A stretch of DNA of 64,000 nucleotides from CBDCCT01 sp965214995 (GTDB lineage: Bacteria; Deinococcota; Deinococci; Deinococcales; Trueperaceae): the NCBI GenBank assembly GCA_965214995.1, contig CBDCCT010000002.1:5518001-5582000 (forward strand), read 5' to 3'. The translations under genes were made by a program, and so were the position numbers. Shown here in pieces: positions 7,950-16,552 of the stretch (its first letter is position 1; each line of letters opens with the position of its first letter). Below the pieces are notes generated by a model, which ran no database searches, was not told the origin of the DNA, and saw nothing but the letters and a program-made list of their open reading frames with translations.

Positions 7950-8399
7950 GGGTAATAGCGCGTTGTAGTGGTGGCTGAACAAGCAGATAGCGCCGAGGTG
8001 ACTGTCAAGTTTTTTGGAGAAGAATAAAGTTTTCTTGCCCAAACGTGAGACCCACCGTCTTAGTGTGCTGTTGAAGCGTTCGATGCAACTTTTTGCCCCG
8101 AAGCTTTGCCAACCTAGTGGAGCTTATCGGCATAAAGATCACTTGGTAAACGCCCTTTTTCTCTTTAACTTGCACGTGCTTGTCAACTTCTTCGTACTTC
8201 TGATTCACGTAGCTTTGTAAACACGTTTTAGACACGTCCACCGCTCTGGCAATGCCGGCCGAGGGAATCTTTCCGAGCAGCAGTCTGGCGACCCGCGCTT
8301 TTGTCTCCTCGCTGATGATCTTCTCGGTCGGGCGCTCAATTTAGCCGTCGTGGTCATCCGCGTGTACAGTAGATTGCGGACAAAGATGGGCACTTGCAA
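7950..8399 (-). pseudogene. IS1-family transposase remnant
   Basis: Two pieces of an IS1-type transposase can be read on the minus strand in different frames. The N-terminal piece (about 8340-8160) contains ARLLLGKIPSAGIARAVDVS and LQSYVNQKY, the InsA-like helix-turn-helix. The C-terminal piece (about 8105-7960) contains CIERFNSTLRRWVSRLGKKT and HHYNA, the end of InsB. The middle of roughly 80 codons that carries the first catalytic Asp residues is missing, and a frameshift and stop codons interrupt the rest. No terminal inverted repeats could be assigned. The copy is long dead. Apparent small frames in this interval are fragments of it or shadows. Confidence 0.8.
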
Positions 8400-8418
8400 C
8401 TCAGGGCGCGTAACAGCA

Positions 8419-9204
8419 TTACCCCTTCTGAGCCACTAACGAGTAACTAAGGGGCGGCTTCCAGTCGTAACCCTGGAACGCTCTATAGTTGTTCGACAGG
8501 TCGTGTTCATGCTCCTCGAAATGCGTCAACCGTAGATTCAACTCGAGGCAAAGGCCGATGATGCTCGAGAGCGTGTGCTGAAACCAGTACGACGCCGCGC
8601 GCCCGGTCTGAGACGGGTCCATGTAGTCGGGTAACGCCTCATTAACAAAAGGCTCGTGCCGAAAATAGGAACTGTCCACCGTGAGCTTTTTGGTAGGGTC
8701 AAACATGCCCAAAACGGGATGCTGGTCGTAAAGGAAAAAGTGGCCGCCGGAACGCAGCATCCGTTCGACCACCTTGAAAAAACCGGGTAGGTCGGGCAGC
8801 CAGCCGAGTACGCCTACGGTGACATAAACAATGCTAAACGCGTTCGTGTACGCCTCACTTATGTCATAGACACTTGTGCGGACAAACTCGAGCTCTTGGC
8901 CGCTTGCTCGAGCAAGCCGCCGAGCCTGCTCGATAAAATTTTCCGAGAAGTCAAACCCGACACAGCGACCCGCGCCCGCCTTTTTCACGCTGATAAGTTC
9001 GCGCCCGTTGTTACAGCCAAGCTGCGCGACATCTTTGTCTCCTAAGCCGATAGTGGAAAATACGCGCCGCTCAACGTCGTCAAAGGTCGTGAACTCGGCT
9101 TGGGCGATGGTTGACAGGAGCTTGTCAAAGCCCTCAGCGTTGTAAACATCAGCGGTTTGGTTCCACATAGCTTGATTGGCCCGCACGTACTTTTCCTTTT
9201 CCAC
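8419..9204 (-). CDS. Class I SAM-dependent methyltransferase
   Basis: This 261-residue enzyme starts at GTG 9204 (GGAG 8 nt before), 4 bp after the lysS stop. The Rossmann fold shows motif I VAQLGCNNGRELI (near residue 60), an acidic motif CVGFDFSENFIEQAR, and a motif IV region IVYVTVGVLGWLPDL. The later part (PVLGMFDPTKKL, YWFQHTLSSIIGL) fits the broad ubiquinone/menaquinone or small-molecule methyltransferase type. The substrate is not identifiable. Its position behind lysS suggests co-transcription but does not prove a shared role. Decayed IS1 DNA begins just downstream. Confidence 0.85.
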   Translation of the reverse strand: MEKEKYVRANQAMWNQTADVYNAEGFDKLLSTIAQAEFTTFDDVERRVFSTIGLGDKDVAQLGCNNGRELISVKKAGAGRCVGFDFSENFIEQARRLARASGQELEFVRTSVYDISEAYTNAFSIVYVTVGVLGWLPDLPGFFKVVERMLRSGGHFFLYDQHPVLGMFDPTKKLTVDSSYFRHEPFVNEALPDYMDPSQTGRAASYWFQHTLSSIIGLCLELNLRLTHFEEHEHDLSNNYRAFQGYDWKPPLSYSLVAQKG

Positions 9205-9208
9205 AGCG

Positions 9209-10696
9209 TTACTCCGGCTTGAGCAGCGGAAAAAGAATCACATCCCGGATGCTGGGCGCGTCCGCTAAGAGCATGACTAGGCGGTCAATCCCTAAGCCCA
9301 ACCCGCCCGTCGGCGGCATCCCGTACTCCAAGGCCGTCAAAAAGTCCTCGTCGAGCGCGTGCGCCTCCTCGTCGCCGGCCTCGCGTAAAGATTGCTGAAG
9401 CTCGAAGCGTTCGCGCTGGTCCAGGGGGTCGTTGAGTTCGGAAAACGCGTTGCCGAGTTCCATGCCTACGCAAACGGGCTCGAAGCGTTCGACCAGGCCG
9501 GGCCTCGAGCGGTGCCTCTTGGCAAGCGGACTAACAGCCAGCGGGTAGTCCATGACAAAAACCGGACCCTGCAAATGGGGCTCGACGTAGATGCCGTGGA
9601 GCTTGTCGTAAACGTGATTAATGGGCGCGTCGGCGAGTGCCTCTCCCCCATCTTTGGGCGCGTGATGTTTGCGTACCCAGGCACGCAGTTTCGTTTCGTC
9701 CAAGGGGTCGAAGTCGAACCCCGCGCGCGCCGCCAACTCGCCTGTGTAGTCAACGCGCTTCCAAGGTTTGCCGAAGTCGAGCGTGACGCCCTGGTAGGTG
9801 AGGGTACTCGAGCCCGTCAGTTCCTCCACAAGACCGCTGTACATGTCTTCGACAAGCTCCAAGATATCCAGGTAATCCTTGCCTGCCCAGTAGAGTTCCA
9901 ACATGGTGTATTCGGGGTTGTGTTTGTAAGAAATACCTTCGTTGCGGAAGTTACGCCCGATTTCAAAAACCGCGTCAAAGCCGCCCACGATGAGGCGCTT
10001 GAGGTAAAGCTCCAAAGAAATCCGCAGGTGAAAGTCGTAATCCAACGCGTTGTGGTGCGTGTTGAAAGGCCGCGCCTCGGCCCCACCGGGCACGCTTTGC
10101 AGCACGGGCGTCTCGACCTCCAAAAAGCCCAAGTCTTCCAAATAGCGCCGGATGTAAGATACCGCCTTTGAGCGCAGCACAAAGGCGCGCTTGACCTCGG
10201 GATTGACCATCAAATCCAGGTAACGTTGGCGGTAGCGCTGCTCTTTGTCGGCCAGGCCGTGGTACTTGTCGGGCAGGGGCCGCAGCGACTTGACGAGCGG
10301 GCGGAACGCTTGCGCCCTGACCGTCAGCTCGCCCGTTTGGGTGACGAAAAGCGGGCCGCTGACCTCGAGCCAATCGCCAATGTCCACCTTTTTGAGCGCG
10401 TTGTAGCGTTCTAAAACGTCCTTTTGAAAATACGCCTGGATAGTGCCCGAGGCGTCTTGCAGGGTCGCAAAGGTCGCCTTGCCCATCATCCGCACCGTCA
10501 TGGCGCGCCCCGCGACGGTCACGATTTCGTCCGGAAACTCGTCACCCGCCGCCGCGCCCTGGTGCCGTTCTTGCAAGTCGGCGGCGCGGTGGCTCGTGCT
10601 AAACGCGTAAGGGTAGGCTTCAAAGCCCCGCTCGACGAGGGAAGACAAGTTCTTGAGGCGCTGTTCGCGCTGTTCGTTGAGAGATTTTGGGGTCAT
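9209..10696 (-). CDS. lysS: Lysyl-tRNA synthetase, class II
   Basis: This 495-residue enzyme charges tRNA-Lys in the cytoplasm. The chosen start is ATG 10696; an in-frame TTG at 10705 would add three residues, and neither has a clear ribosome-binding site. The OB-fold anticodon domain is N-terminal (GRAMTVRMMGKATFATLQD). Class II motif 1 lies in YLEDLGFLEVETPVLQ, motif 2 in GRNFRNEGISYKHNPEYTML, and motif 3 in GLGLGIDRLVMLLADAPSIR. Length and layout are normal. The gene follows gfh1 by about 24 bp and precedes a methyltransferase by 4 bp, so the three probably form one transcript. Confidence 0.97.
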   Translation of the reverse strand: MTPKSLNEQREQRLKNLSSLVERGFEAYPYAFSTSHRAADLQERHQGAAAGDEFPDEIVTVAGRAMTVRMMGKATFATLQDASGTIQAYFQKDVLERYNALKKVDIGDWLEVSGPLFVTQTGELTVRAQAFRPLVKSLRPLPDKYHGLADKEQRYRQRYLDLMVNPEVKRAFVLRSKAVSYIRRYLEDLGFLEVETPVLQSVPGGAEARPFNTHHNALDYDFHLRISLELYLKRLIVGGFDAVFEIGRNFRNEGISYKHNPEYTMLELYWAGKDYLDILELVEDMYSGLVEELTGSSTLTYQGVTLDFGKPWKRVDYTGELAARAGFDFDPLDETKLRAWVRKHHAPKDGGEALADAPINHVYDKLHGIYVEPHLQGPVFVMDYPLAVSPLAKRHRSRPGLVERFEPVCVGMELGNAFSELNDPLDQRERFELQQSLREAGDEEAHALDEDFLTALEYGMPPTGGLGLGIDRLVMLLADAPSIRDVILFPLLKPE

Positions 10697-10720
10697 GAGG
10701 GCCAAAAATGAGTCGTCACG

Positions 10721-11185
10721 CTAGCTTATCGCCACGACCGTGTACTCGGTCGTCTTGTTGTTAATCGTCACCTTGAAGCTCTCGCCCGGCTTGCGGCCCA
10801 TGAGCGCCTTGCCGAGGGGCGACTCATCGGAGATGCGGGGGATGTCGCCCTCCAACACGCCCGCCTCGACGGGCGACACGAGCTGGACGTCAAAGCCTTC
10901 CGCGCTCCCCGCATCTTGCAGGGTCACCACCGCGCCCAAGTCCACCTTGTCGTGCTCGTGCGCTTCGATGATGACCGCGCGCTCGAGCTGGTCCTCTAAG
11001 TCATCAATGCGGCTCTCGATGCGCGCCTTTTCGCGCTTCGCGTCCTCCAAACCCGAGTCGTCGTAGTCGTCCGAAGAACCGGTGAGTTCGCGCAGGATGC
11101 GGGTCGCCTCGTCCAGGCGGCCGCGCTCCTTTTCCAGGGTGTTTTGCAAACGGTCGTACCCTTCTTGTGTCAGGCGTATCGCCAT
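10721..11185 (-). CDS. gfh1: Gfh1, GreA-like RNA polymerase inhibitor
   Basis: This 154-residue protein starts at ATG 11185 behind GGGAGG; upstream in-frame sequence is not conserved GreA. It has the GreA/GreB fold: an N-terminal antiparallel coiled coil (about 1-75) and a C-terminal FKBP-like domain ending in KPGESFKVTINNKTTEYTVV. The coiled-coil tip reads SSDDYDDSG, the Asp-rich tip of Thermus Gfh1. Classical GreA has NAEYHAARE there. Gfh1 enters the RNA polymerase secondary channel and inhibits catalysis, unlike the cleavage factor GreA. The flanking helix (LEDAKREKARIESRIDDLED) also resembles Gfh1. The assignment rests on remembered family sequences. Confidence 0.85.
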   Translation of the reverse strand: MAIRLTQEGYDRLQNTLEKERGRLDEATRILRELTGSSDDYDDSGLEDAKREKARIESRIDDLEDQLERAVIIEAHEHDKVDLGAVVTLQDAGSAEGFDVQLVSPVEAGVLEGDIPRISDESPLGKALMGRKPGESFKVTINNKTTEYTVVAIS

Positions 11186-11404
11186 ATAGACCTCCCAAAG
11201 ATTTCTTTTGTAGCTAATCTTTTGTGTGTATGGTAGCAACTGTCCGCCGCTCTCGGACGGCGAACGCCAATATTACCGCAAACGCGCCCATTGTAGCCCA
11301 AAAAAAGCGCGTGTGCTAGAGGGTGAAGAACAGGCTGGCGGAAAACTCTAAGGCCCGATGATGAAAACGTGGCATCTCTCTCACCACAAGGGAGCAGGAA
11401 ATCA

Positions 11405-11410
11405 TACACT
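11405..11410 (+). promoter_or_regulatory. -10 box TACACT, 5 nt before the transglycosylase ATG
   Basis: TACACT is followed by only five bases before ATG 11416, and no Shine-Dalgarno sequence fits in between. This spacing is typical of leaderless mRNAs in Deinococcota. The same hexamer precedes 26520 and 58340 at 6 nt. Confidence 0.5.
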
Positions 11411-11415
11411 CGAGC

Positions 11416-13245
11416 ATGAAAAAGCGTTTCGCCCTTGGTTTTTCCCTCCTCCTGGCAGGTGCCCTCTGGCTGGGCGTGTGGCTGGTGCTGCCGACCCAGC
11501 AGGTGCGCGTGCCCATGCCCGCGCCCGCGGTTCGGGCGGTCGTGTCGGACCCCTACGACGACCCGCTGCTCACTTCTTACGGGCGCTACCGCGACGCGCT
11601 GCTGGCGGGGGACGCGGCGGCGCTCATCGCGCTTTTGAACGAGGTGCGGGGAACGTATCTCGAATACCGCACGCTGCTGACCCTGGCTAGGCTTCCCGAC
11701 GAGGACCCCGCCGCGCGCGCGCGCCTGTACCGCCGCGCGCTTTCCGTTTCGCCCGGCGACCCGCTGGCGCGCGCCGCCACCCGGGCGCACTGGCTGGAGG
11801 TGGCGGGGCTGTTTGAGGAGGCGGGGCTCAGGGACGACGCGGTTGACGCTTATACGAACGCGCTCCCCCGGCCCGAGGCGGTGCAGGCCCTGGAGAGGCT
11901 CGAGACGCGCCCCCTGGTCCTCGCCAGTATTTTTCTCGAGGCGCGGCAGTACAGAAACGCGCTTCAGGCCCTCGGCGACCGCCGCGCGCCCTCCCTCGAG
12001 GCCCCCGCCTACCGCGCGCTGGGCGAGCACGAAAAGGCGCTAGACGCGTTCGAGCGTTGGCTCCTGGAAGACCCCTCGAGTACCGCCGCCTTTGAAGGCC
12101 GCGCCTGGACGCTCCTGTCGCTGGGCCGCAACGCGGAGGCGGCGGTCGCCTTTGCAAAGCTCGGAAGCCCCGAAGCGCGCTACGGCGAAGGCATCTTAGC
12201 CCGCCGCGCGGGCGACCTGGACGGGGCGGTGCGCCTCTTTAGGCAAAGCGGCGACCCCAGAAATCTTTGGCTCGCGACCGACTTGTTGGAGAGCGCCGGG
12301 CGTCAGCGGGAGGCGGTTGACGTTTACCTCGAGCTCGCGGGGCTGGGGTCGAGTTACGCCGCCGAGGCCGCCTACCGCGCGCTCGTCTTGTCCGAACGCG
12401 CGGGCGACACCCTCACGGCGACCCGCGCGCTCTCCCTGCTGCCGCCCGCGTCTTATTTGGGCGTCAAGCGCGGGCGGGCGCTTTCAATCCCCCAGACCAC
12501 CCACCTGCCCACCGTGACCCCGCCCGTGCTGGCGCTCGCCAACGCGCTCGCCGGGGTGAACGACCTAGAGGCGGCGGTGGGCGAGCTCCTGTTCGCGCTC
12601 CAAGACGCGCCCGACGAGGCGACCACTGTCGCCATCGCCGAGCGGCTGCAGATGTTGGGCGAGTACCGCGGGAGCGCCCGCGCCGCCGAGGCCTGGCTGG
12701 CGCGGGGCTCTCAGGACCGCCGCACCTGGGAACTCGCCTACCCCCGCGCGTATCCCGAAACGGTGGGGCTCGAGGCCGCCCGCCAGGGGGTCCCGCCCGA
12801 ACTCATCTGGGCCGTGATGCGCCAGGAATCGCGCTTTTATCCCCTCGCGGTCTCGCGCTCGAACGCCAAGGGCCTCATGCAGTTCATCCCGTCTACCTGG
12901 GACTGGGTGGCCGAACTCCTCAAAGAAGCGCCAAGCGACCCCTTCAATCCTGAGGACAACATCCGCTACGGCGCGTTTTACCTGCGCTACTTGCTCGACT
13001 ACTTCGACGGCGACTTGGAGCTCGTCGTCCCCGCCTACAACGGCGGCCAGGGCCGGGTGCGCCGCCTCTTCGAGGGCGACGTGATAAAACGCAACAAAGA
13101 CGACTTCTACCGTTTCATCGACGCCCCCGAGACCCGCGACTATTTGCAGCAGGTCATGCTCAACTACGAGATTTATAGGGGGCTCTACGGCGAGACGCCC
13201 AAACGCGCCGAAGGGCCCACGGGTGACGCGCCCACGACGCCCTAA
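11416..13245 (+). CDS. Lytic murein transglycosylase, Slt70-like, with TPR repeats
   Basis: This 609-residue exported protein cleaves peptidoglycan glycan strands. It has an N-terminal signal/anchor (FALGFSLLLAGALWLGVWLV, about 5-24). A long array of TPR-like helices follows (about 60-440), as in the U-shaped Slt70 superhelix. The C-terminal goose-lysozyme-like domain shows the catalytic Glu in AVMRQESRFYPLAVSRSNAK (about residue 472), then GLMQFIPSTW and AYNGGQGRVRR. The frame starts at ATG 11416, 6 nt after a TACACT box, and is probably leaderless. It is monocistronic and convergent with the downstream glycosyltransferase. Confidence 0.93.
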   Translation: MKKRFALGFSLLLAGALWLGVWLVLPTQQVRVPMPAPAVRAVVSDPYDDPLLTSYGRYRDALLAGDAAALIALLNEVRGTYLEYRTLLTLARLPDEDPAARARLYRRALSVSPGDPLARAATRAHWLEVAGLFEEAGLRDDAVDAYTNALPRPEAVQALERLETRPLVLASIFLEARQYRNALQALGDRRAPSLEAPAYRALGEHEKALDAFERWLLEDPSSTAAFEGRAWTLLSLGRNAEAAVAFAKLGSPEARYGEGILARRAGDLDGAVRLFRQSGDPRNLWLATDLLESAGRQREAVDVYLELAGLGSSYAAEAAYRALVLSERAGDTLTATRALSLLPPASYLGVKRGRALSIPQTTHLPTVTPPVLALANALAGVNDLEAAVGELLFALQDAPDEATTVAIAERLQMLGEYRGSARAAEAWLARGSQDRRTWELAYPRAYPETVGLEAARQGVPPELIWAVMRQESRFYPLAVSRSNAKGLMQFIPSTWDWVAELLKEAPSDPFNPEDNIRYGAFYLRYLLDYFDGDLELVVPAYNGGQGRVRRLFEGDVIKRNKDDFYRFIDAPETRDYLQQVMLNYEIYRGLYGETPKRAEGPTGDAPTTP

Positions 13246-13361
13246 AGGTTTTCGGAGCGTACGGGGAGGCCTGAACAAGGAACGCAGAAGGGACAGAGAG
13301 ACGCTTCTGTCTTCTCCATTCTGTCTTCCCAAGCTTCTCAACCGCTTGTGTGTAAGCCGAC

Positions 13362-14453
13362 CTACTCCCCTGCCGAAAACACGTCGTCGTAGACGGCGCG
13401 CGTCTTTTTCAACATGCGCTCCAAGCCGAACCGGGCTTCGTAACGCCTGCGCCCCTCCGCACCTAGTTGCGCCCGCAAGTCGGGCCTTAGCAGCAGCAGC
13501 TCGAGCCGTTCGCGCAACCCCGCCGCGTCCCCCCGCGGCACCAAAAAACCCGTCTCGCCCTCTCCCACCGCCTCGCGCACCCCGCCCACGTCCGAGGCGA
13601 TGACCGGCAGCCCCGCGCGCATGGCCTCCAGAATGCTAATCGGGAAGCCTTCCCATTTGGTCGGCAAGACGAACACGTGCGACCGCGCCAACAAGTCGGG
13701 GACGTCGTCGCGCGTGCCTAAAAATTCGACGTTCGTCAGCCCGAGCGCGCGGGCGCGCGCCTCAAGCTGCGCTTTACCGGGACCGTCGCCTATCAAAAGA
13801 AGGCGGTAGGTGCTCGAGATACCGGTCAGCGCCTCGAGCAAAAGGGGATGATCTTTCTGCGGCATGAACCTAGCAACCATCACGACCGTCACGGGCTCCC
13901 CGTCCGCCGGCAGCGCGCGCTGGGGCGTGTCGGCGATGCCGTTGTGGATGGTGACGAGTTTGTCCCGCCCGACCACCCTGTGCCGCAGCGCCAACCGTCT
14001 ATCGGCCTCCGACACGGTAATTATCTTTCGCGTCCACTTGGCGCTCAACCATTCGTTAAAGAGCATGACGCTTTTGCGTTCCCACGGCACGCCCTCCGCG
14101 AAGCCCCAGCCGTGCGCGGTGAATACCGCCGGGACGCCCGCGCGCCGCGCCGCGGCGCGGCCCACGAAGCCGGCTTTGGAGGTGTGAAGGTGGACCAGGT
14201 CGGGTTTGACGGCTTTGATGCAGCGCAACGCTTCGCCCACCGCCCTGGCGTCCTGGGCCGGCGCGACGGGGCGGACGAGGCTGGGAAGGATATGGACGCT
14301 CGTTCCCAGAGCCCTGGCCTGCTGCGTCAGGACGCCCTCTTCCCCCACGGCCAGGGTCATGTCGAAGGCGTTTTGGAAGCCCTCGAGCAGGGCCGCGACG
14401 TGGCTCTGCGAGCCGCCGTGTTCAGCTCTGGTGATGAGGTAAAGGAGTCTCAA
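13362..14453 (-). CDS. Glycosyltransferase family 4 (GT-B fold)
   Basis: This 363-residue cytoplasmic glycosyltransferase probably adds a sugar to a lipid-linked exopolysaccharide or capsule unit. TTG 14453 gives the typical N-terminus LRLLYLITRAEHGGSQSHVA. No ATG or GTG fits, and the frame overlaps the upstream membrane-protein gene by 32 nt, implying coupling. The donor-binding half has VVMVARFMPQKDHPLLLEAL, then EGFPISILEAMRAGLPVIAS, which holds the E-x7-E motif of retaining GT4 enzymes. Donor and acceptor sugars cannot be read from sequence. It is the last gene of the surface-polysaccharide block starting near 19.5 kb. Confidence 0.9.
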   Translation of the reverse strand: MRLLYLITRAEHGGSQSHVAALLEGFQNAFDMTLAVGEEGVLTQQARALGTSVHILPSLVRPVAPAQDARAVGEALRCIKAVKPDLVHLHTSKAGFVGRAAARRAGVPAVFTAHGWGFAEGVPWERKSVMLFNEWLSAKWTRKIITVSEADRRLALRHRVVGRDKLVTIHNGIADTPQRALPADGEPVTVVMVARFMPQKDHPLLLEALTGISSTYRLLLIGDGPGKAQLEARARALGLTNVEFLGTRDDVPDLLARSHVFVLPTKWEGFPISILEAMRAGLPVIASDVGGVREAVGEGETGFLVPRGDAAGLRERLELLLLRPDLRAQLGAEGRRRYEARFGLERMLKKTRAVYDDVFSAGE

Positions 14454-15621
14454 AGGGTATCCAGGGCAAAGCCAGCAGGAGCCAGAAATGCCTCCAGTGG
14501 AGGCTATCAATAAAAAAGCTGTTAAAGAGGACGCCTGTAATGGCAACCGCGAAGAGGGTGTGGTAACGGCTCCCGAGCCCGCGCGTCTTGAGCGCGAAAA
14601 CTATAGAGCGGCGCAGCGTGAGCGCCACAAACGCCGCGAACGCCCCGAAGCCCAGCCAGCCGTTTTCGACCAGCACGCGCAGGTACAGACTGTGCGTGGC
14701 GTACGCGAAGAACGTTTCGGACTGACCCGGGCCAATCCCAAAAGGACGCCGCGCGGCCTCGTCGAGCGCCGAGGACTGCGTCTGGAACCGGTCCTGGTCG
14801 TAATATTGAAACCCAAAACGTTCGGCGAGCATGGTGGTAATGTCCGCGTTGCCCACCACGTAAGCGAGCGCCAAGGCGAGCACGGCGAGGACGGGAACGA
14901 GGACGCGGAATTTGCGGCGCACGTTCGCGCCGCCGACCGCCAAAATATATAGAGGAACGCTCAACACGTAGTTGCCCCAGGCGGCCCTCGAGAAGCTGAG
15001 CAGCACGCCGAACGATATTATCCCCCACAAGAATACCCACCACGCGCGGCTGTACCCCTTTTCCGTCTCGGTGCGAAGCAGCGTGTAGAGCGCGCCGACG
15101 ACCAGAAAGGGGCCGAACACGTTGGGGTCTTTGAACAGCGCTTTCACCCTGCCCGCGAACAACAGGCTGTCGGCAAGGGCGGGGATAAAACCAAAATAGG
15201 CGGCCGCACCAATAAGGACCGACAGACATGCGGCGAAAACGTAAGCGGAGAAGATGGGCGCGAACACGGCCTCCCCAAAGAGGTAAGCCAAGCTCACAAA
15301 AAACAGCCAAGAAAGGATGAGGTAAAAACTCACGCCGCTGTAAAAGAGGGCGGTGGCGACGTCGTCGGCAAGAGGCAGGCCGGCGACGTTCGTGACGACG
15401 AAAAGCAGAAGCAGCATGACCGGCGGGAGCAAAAAGCGCGGGAAGCGCCAGACACCGCTCATTAGTCCCACGGCGAAAAGACTGATAACCAGGAGGTCGT
15501 AGGGGGCGGGCTCGACAAAAACAACCGGGCTGAGCGCCAGCAGCACCCAGAGCGCTATTACAAAAACGTTCGGTGTCTTGTTTTTCGTGTAGTCTCGGCT
15601 GTAGGTCTGTAGTCCCGCCAT
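14422..15621 (-). CDS. O-antigen ligase/polymerase-type membrane protein (Wzy-like)
   Basis: This 399-residue protein has about ten hydrophobic segments. ATG 15621 lies right after the stop of the upstream GT2 gene (TGACATG), so the genes are coupled; the longer open frame upstream reads through that gene and is unlikely. The signature is the Wzy_C-type loop with RPFGIGPGQSETFFAYATHS and YLRVLVENGWLGFGAF, preceded by SFSRAAWGNYVLS. Such proteins polymerise or ligate undecaprenyl-linked oligosaccharides on the outer face of the cytoplasmic membrane. Polymerase versus ligase cannot be decided; a second member lies at 19676-20935. Confidence 0.85.
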   Translation of the reverse strand: MAGLQTYSRDYTKNKTPNVFVIALWVLLALSPVVFVEPAPYDLLVISLFAVGLMSGVWRFPRFLLPPVMLLLLFVVTNVAGLPLADDVATALFYSGVSFYLILSWLFFVSLAYLFGEAVFAPIFSAYVFAACLSVLIGAAAYFGFIPALADSLLFAGRVKALFKDPNVFGPFLVVGALYTLLRTETEKGYSRAWWVFLWGIISFGVLLSFSRAAWGNYVLSVPLYILAVGGANVRRKFRVLVPVLAVLALALAYVVGNADITTMLAERFGFQYYDQDRFQTQSSALDEAARRPFGIGPGQSETFFAYATHSLYLRVLVENGWLGFGAFAAFVALTLRRSIVFALKTRGLGSRYHTLFAVAITGVLFNSFFIDSLHWRHFWLLLALPWIPFETPLPHHQS

Positions 15622-15622
15622 G

Positions 15623-16540
15623 TCAAACCCTATCCAGAAGCATAAGGACCCGAAAGAGAACGTCGTCGGTTCGGCTTTGTCGGTAGGTTTTTCCTCGGAG
15701 AGCGTAGAGGGCGCGGCCACGTAGCGTGTCCCTACTGCCTAAGAACTGGTCGAGTACCGCTTTTTTAGGGGGAGGCAACGCAGCGCCGTAGACGCGCCTA
15801 AACTCGGCGGCTTGACGGTAGAAGAGCGGCGTGCCCCTTAAACCGCGCAACCGTCTGACCCGCGCCCGCCACTTTCTTAGAGCGCCCGTCTCGGCACCCA
15901 TGAGGTTGCTCGAGTGCTGCCTATAAAGGAGCGTCGGTTGCGCGTCGTAAACCACCGTGCCGAACGCCGACACCACCTGATACAGCCATAGGTCGTGCAT
16001 CACGAGGCGCTGCGGGTCGGGCAGCGGCTTTAGGAGGTCTCGAGCGGCCCTGTTCATCACCATCGTGCATCCCGGCGCAATCGTCTGGACAAGGGCGTTT
16101 TCAAAGGCGGGGCCGCGTTCGGGGATGTCGGAGAGGCCGAGGACGTTTAGCGATTCATCAACCAGGGTGTAGCTCGAGCAGCACAAAAGGGGCTGGTTGT
16201 TCTTCGAATCACTCTGAAGAGCGCGCAAGGTTGTGACGGCTCGAGACACTTTACTTTTCAACCAAACGTCGTCCTGGTCGCAAAGCGCGAAGTAAGCCGC
16301 AGCGGGCGAGGCGCGCGAGATGAGTTCAAGAAAGCTCGCGGTGACGCCTATATTTTCACCTTCTATAACCTCAACGCCGTGAGACCTGTACTTTTCAAGA
16401 CGCTTCACCGTGTCATCCACCGAACCGTCGTCACGGACCAGCACGTGCAGAGGGTAATCCTGGGACAGCACGCTGTCCATGAGCGCGTCGATAAACGGGC
16501 TCCCGTTGTACGTCGAGAGAAGAACCTGGACTTCGCTCAC
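15623..16540 (-). CDS. Glycosyltransferase family 2 (rhamnosyltransferase-like)
   Basis: This 305-residue GT-A enzyme starts at GTG 16540 after GGGTGAGG. The N-terminus VQVLLSTYNGSPFIDALMDS is the GT2 nucleotide-sugar fold, with acidic VRDDGSVDDTVKRLEKY and the DxD-like ALCDQDDVWL. The later part (VMHDLWLYQVVSAFG and YRQHSSNLMG) resembles the rhamnosyltransferase-type branch. It is cytoplasmic and builds a surface-polysaccharide repeat unit. Its stop is two bases from the start of the Wzy-like gene, and it follows the flippase by 12 bp, so the cluster is one operon. Confidence 0.9.
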   Translation of the reverse strand: MSEVQVLLSTYNGSPFIDALMDSVLSQDYPLHVLVRDDGSVDDTVKRLEKYRSHGVEVIEGENIGVTASFLELISRASPAAAYFALCDQDDVWLKSKVSRAVTTLRALQSDSKNNQPLLCCSSYTLVDESLNVLGLSDIPERGPAFENALVQTIAPGCTMVMNRAARDLLKPLPDPQRLVMHDLWLYQVVSAFGTVVYDAQPTLLYRQHSSNLMGAETGALRKWRARVRRLRGLRGTPLFYRQAAEFRRVYGAALPPPKKAVLDQFLGSRDTLRGRALYALRGKTYRQSRTDDVLFRVLMLLDRV

Positions 16541-16552
16541 GTCGGCCTCACC

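Noticed and set aside
8005..8399. Two small hypothetical genes next to tRNA-Ala
   Set aside because: Both are frames of the decayed IS1 transposase; the correct reading switches frame and lacks the catalytic middle.
11170..12030. Long minus-strand frame over the transglycosylase N-terminus
   Set aside because: It is antisense to a well-supported gene; the Arg/Gly/Ala-rich product is a GC-rich shadow.
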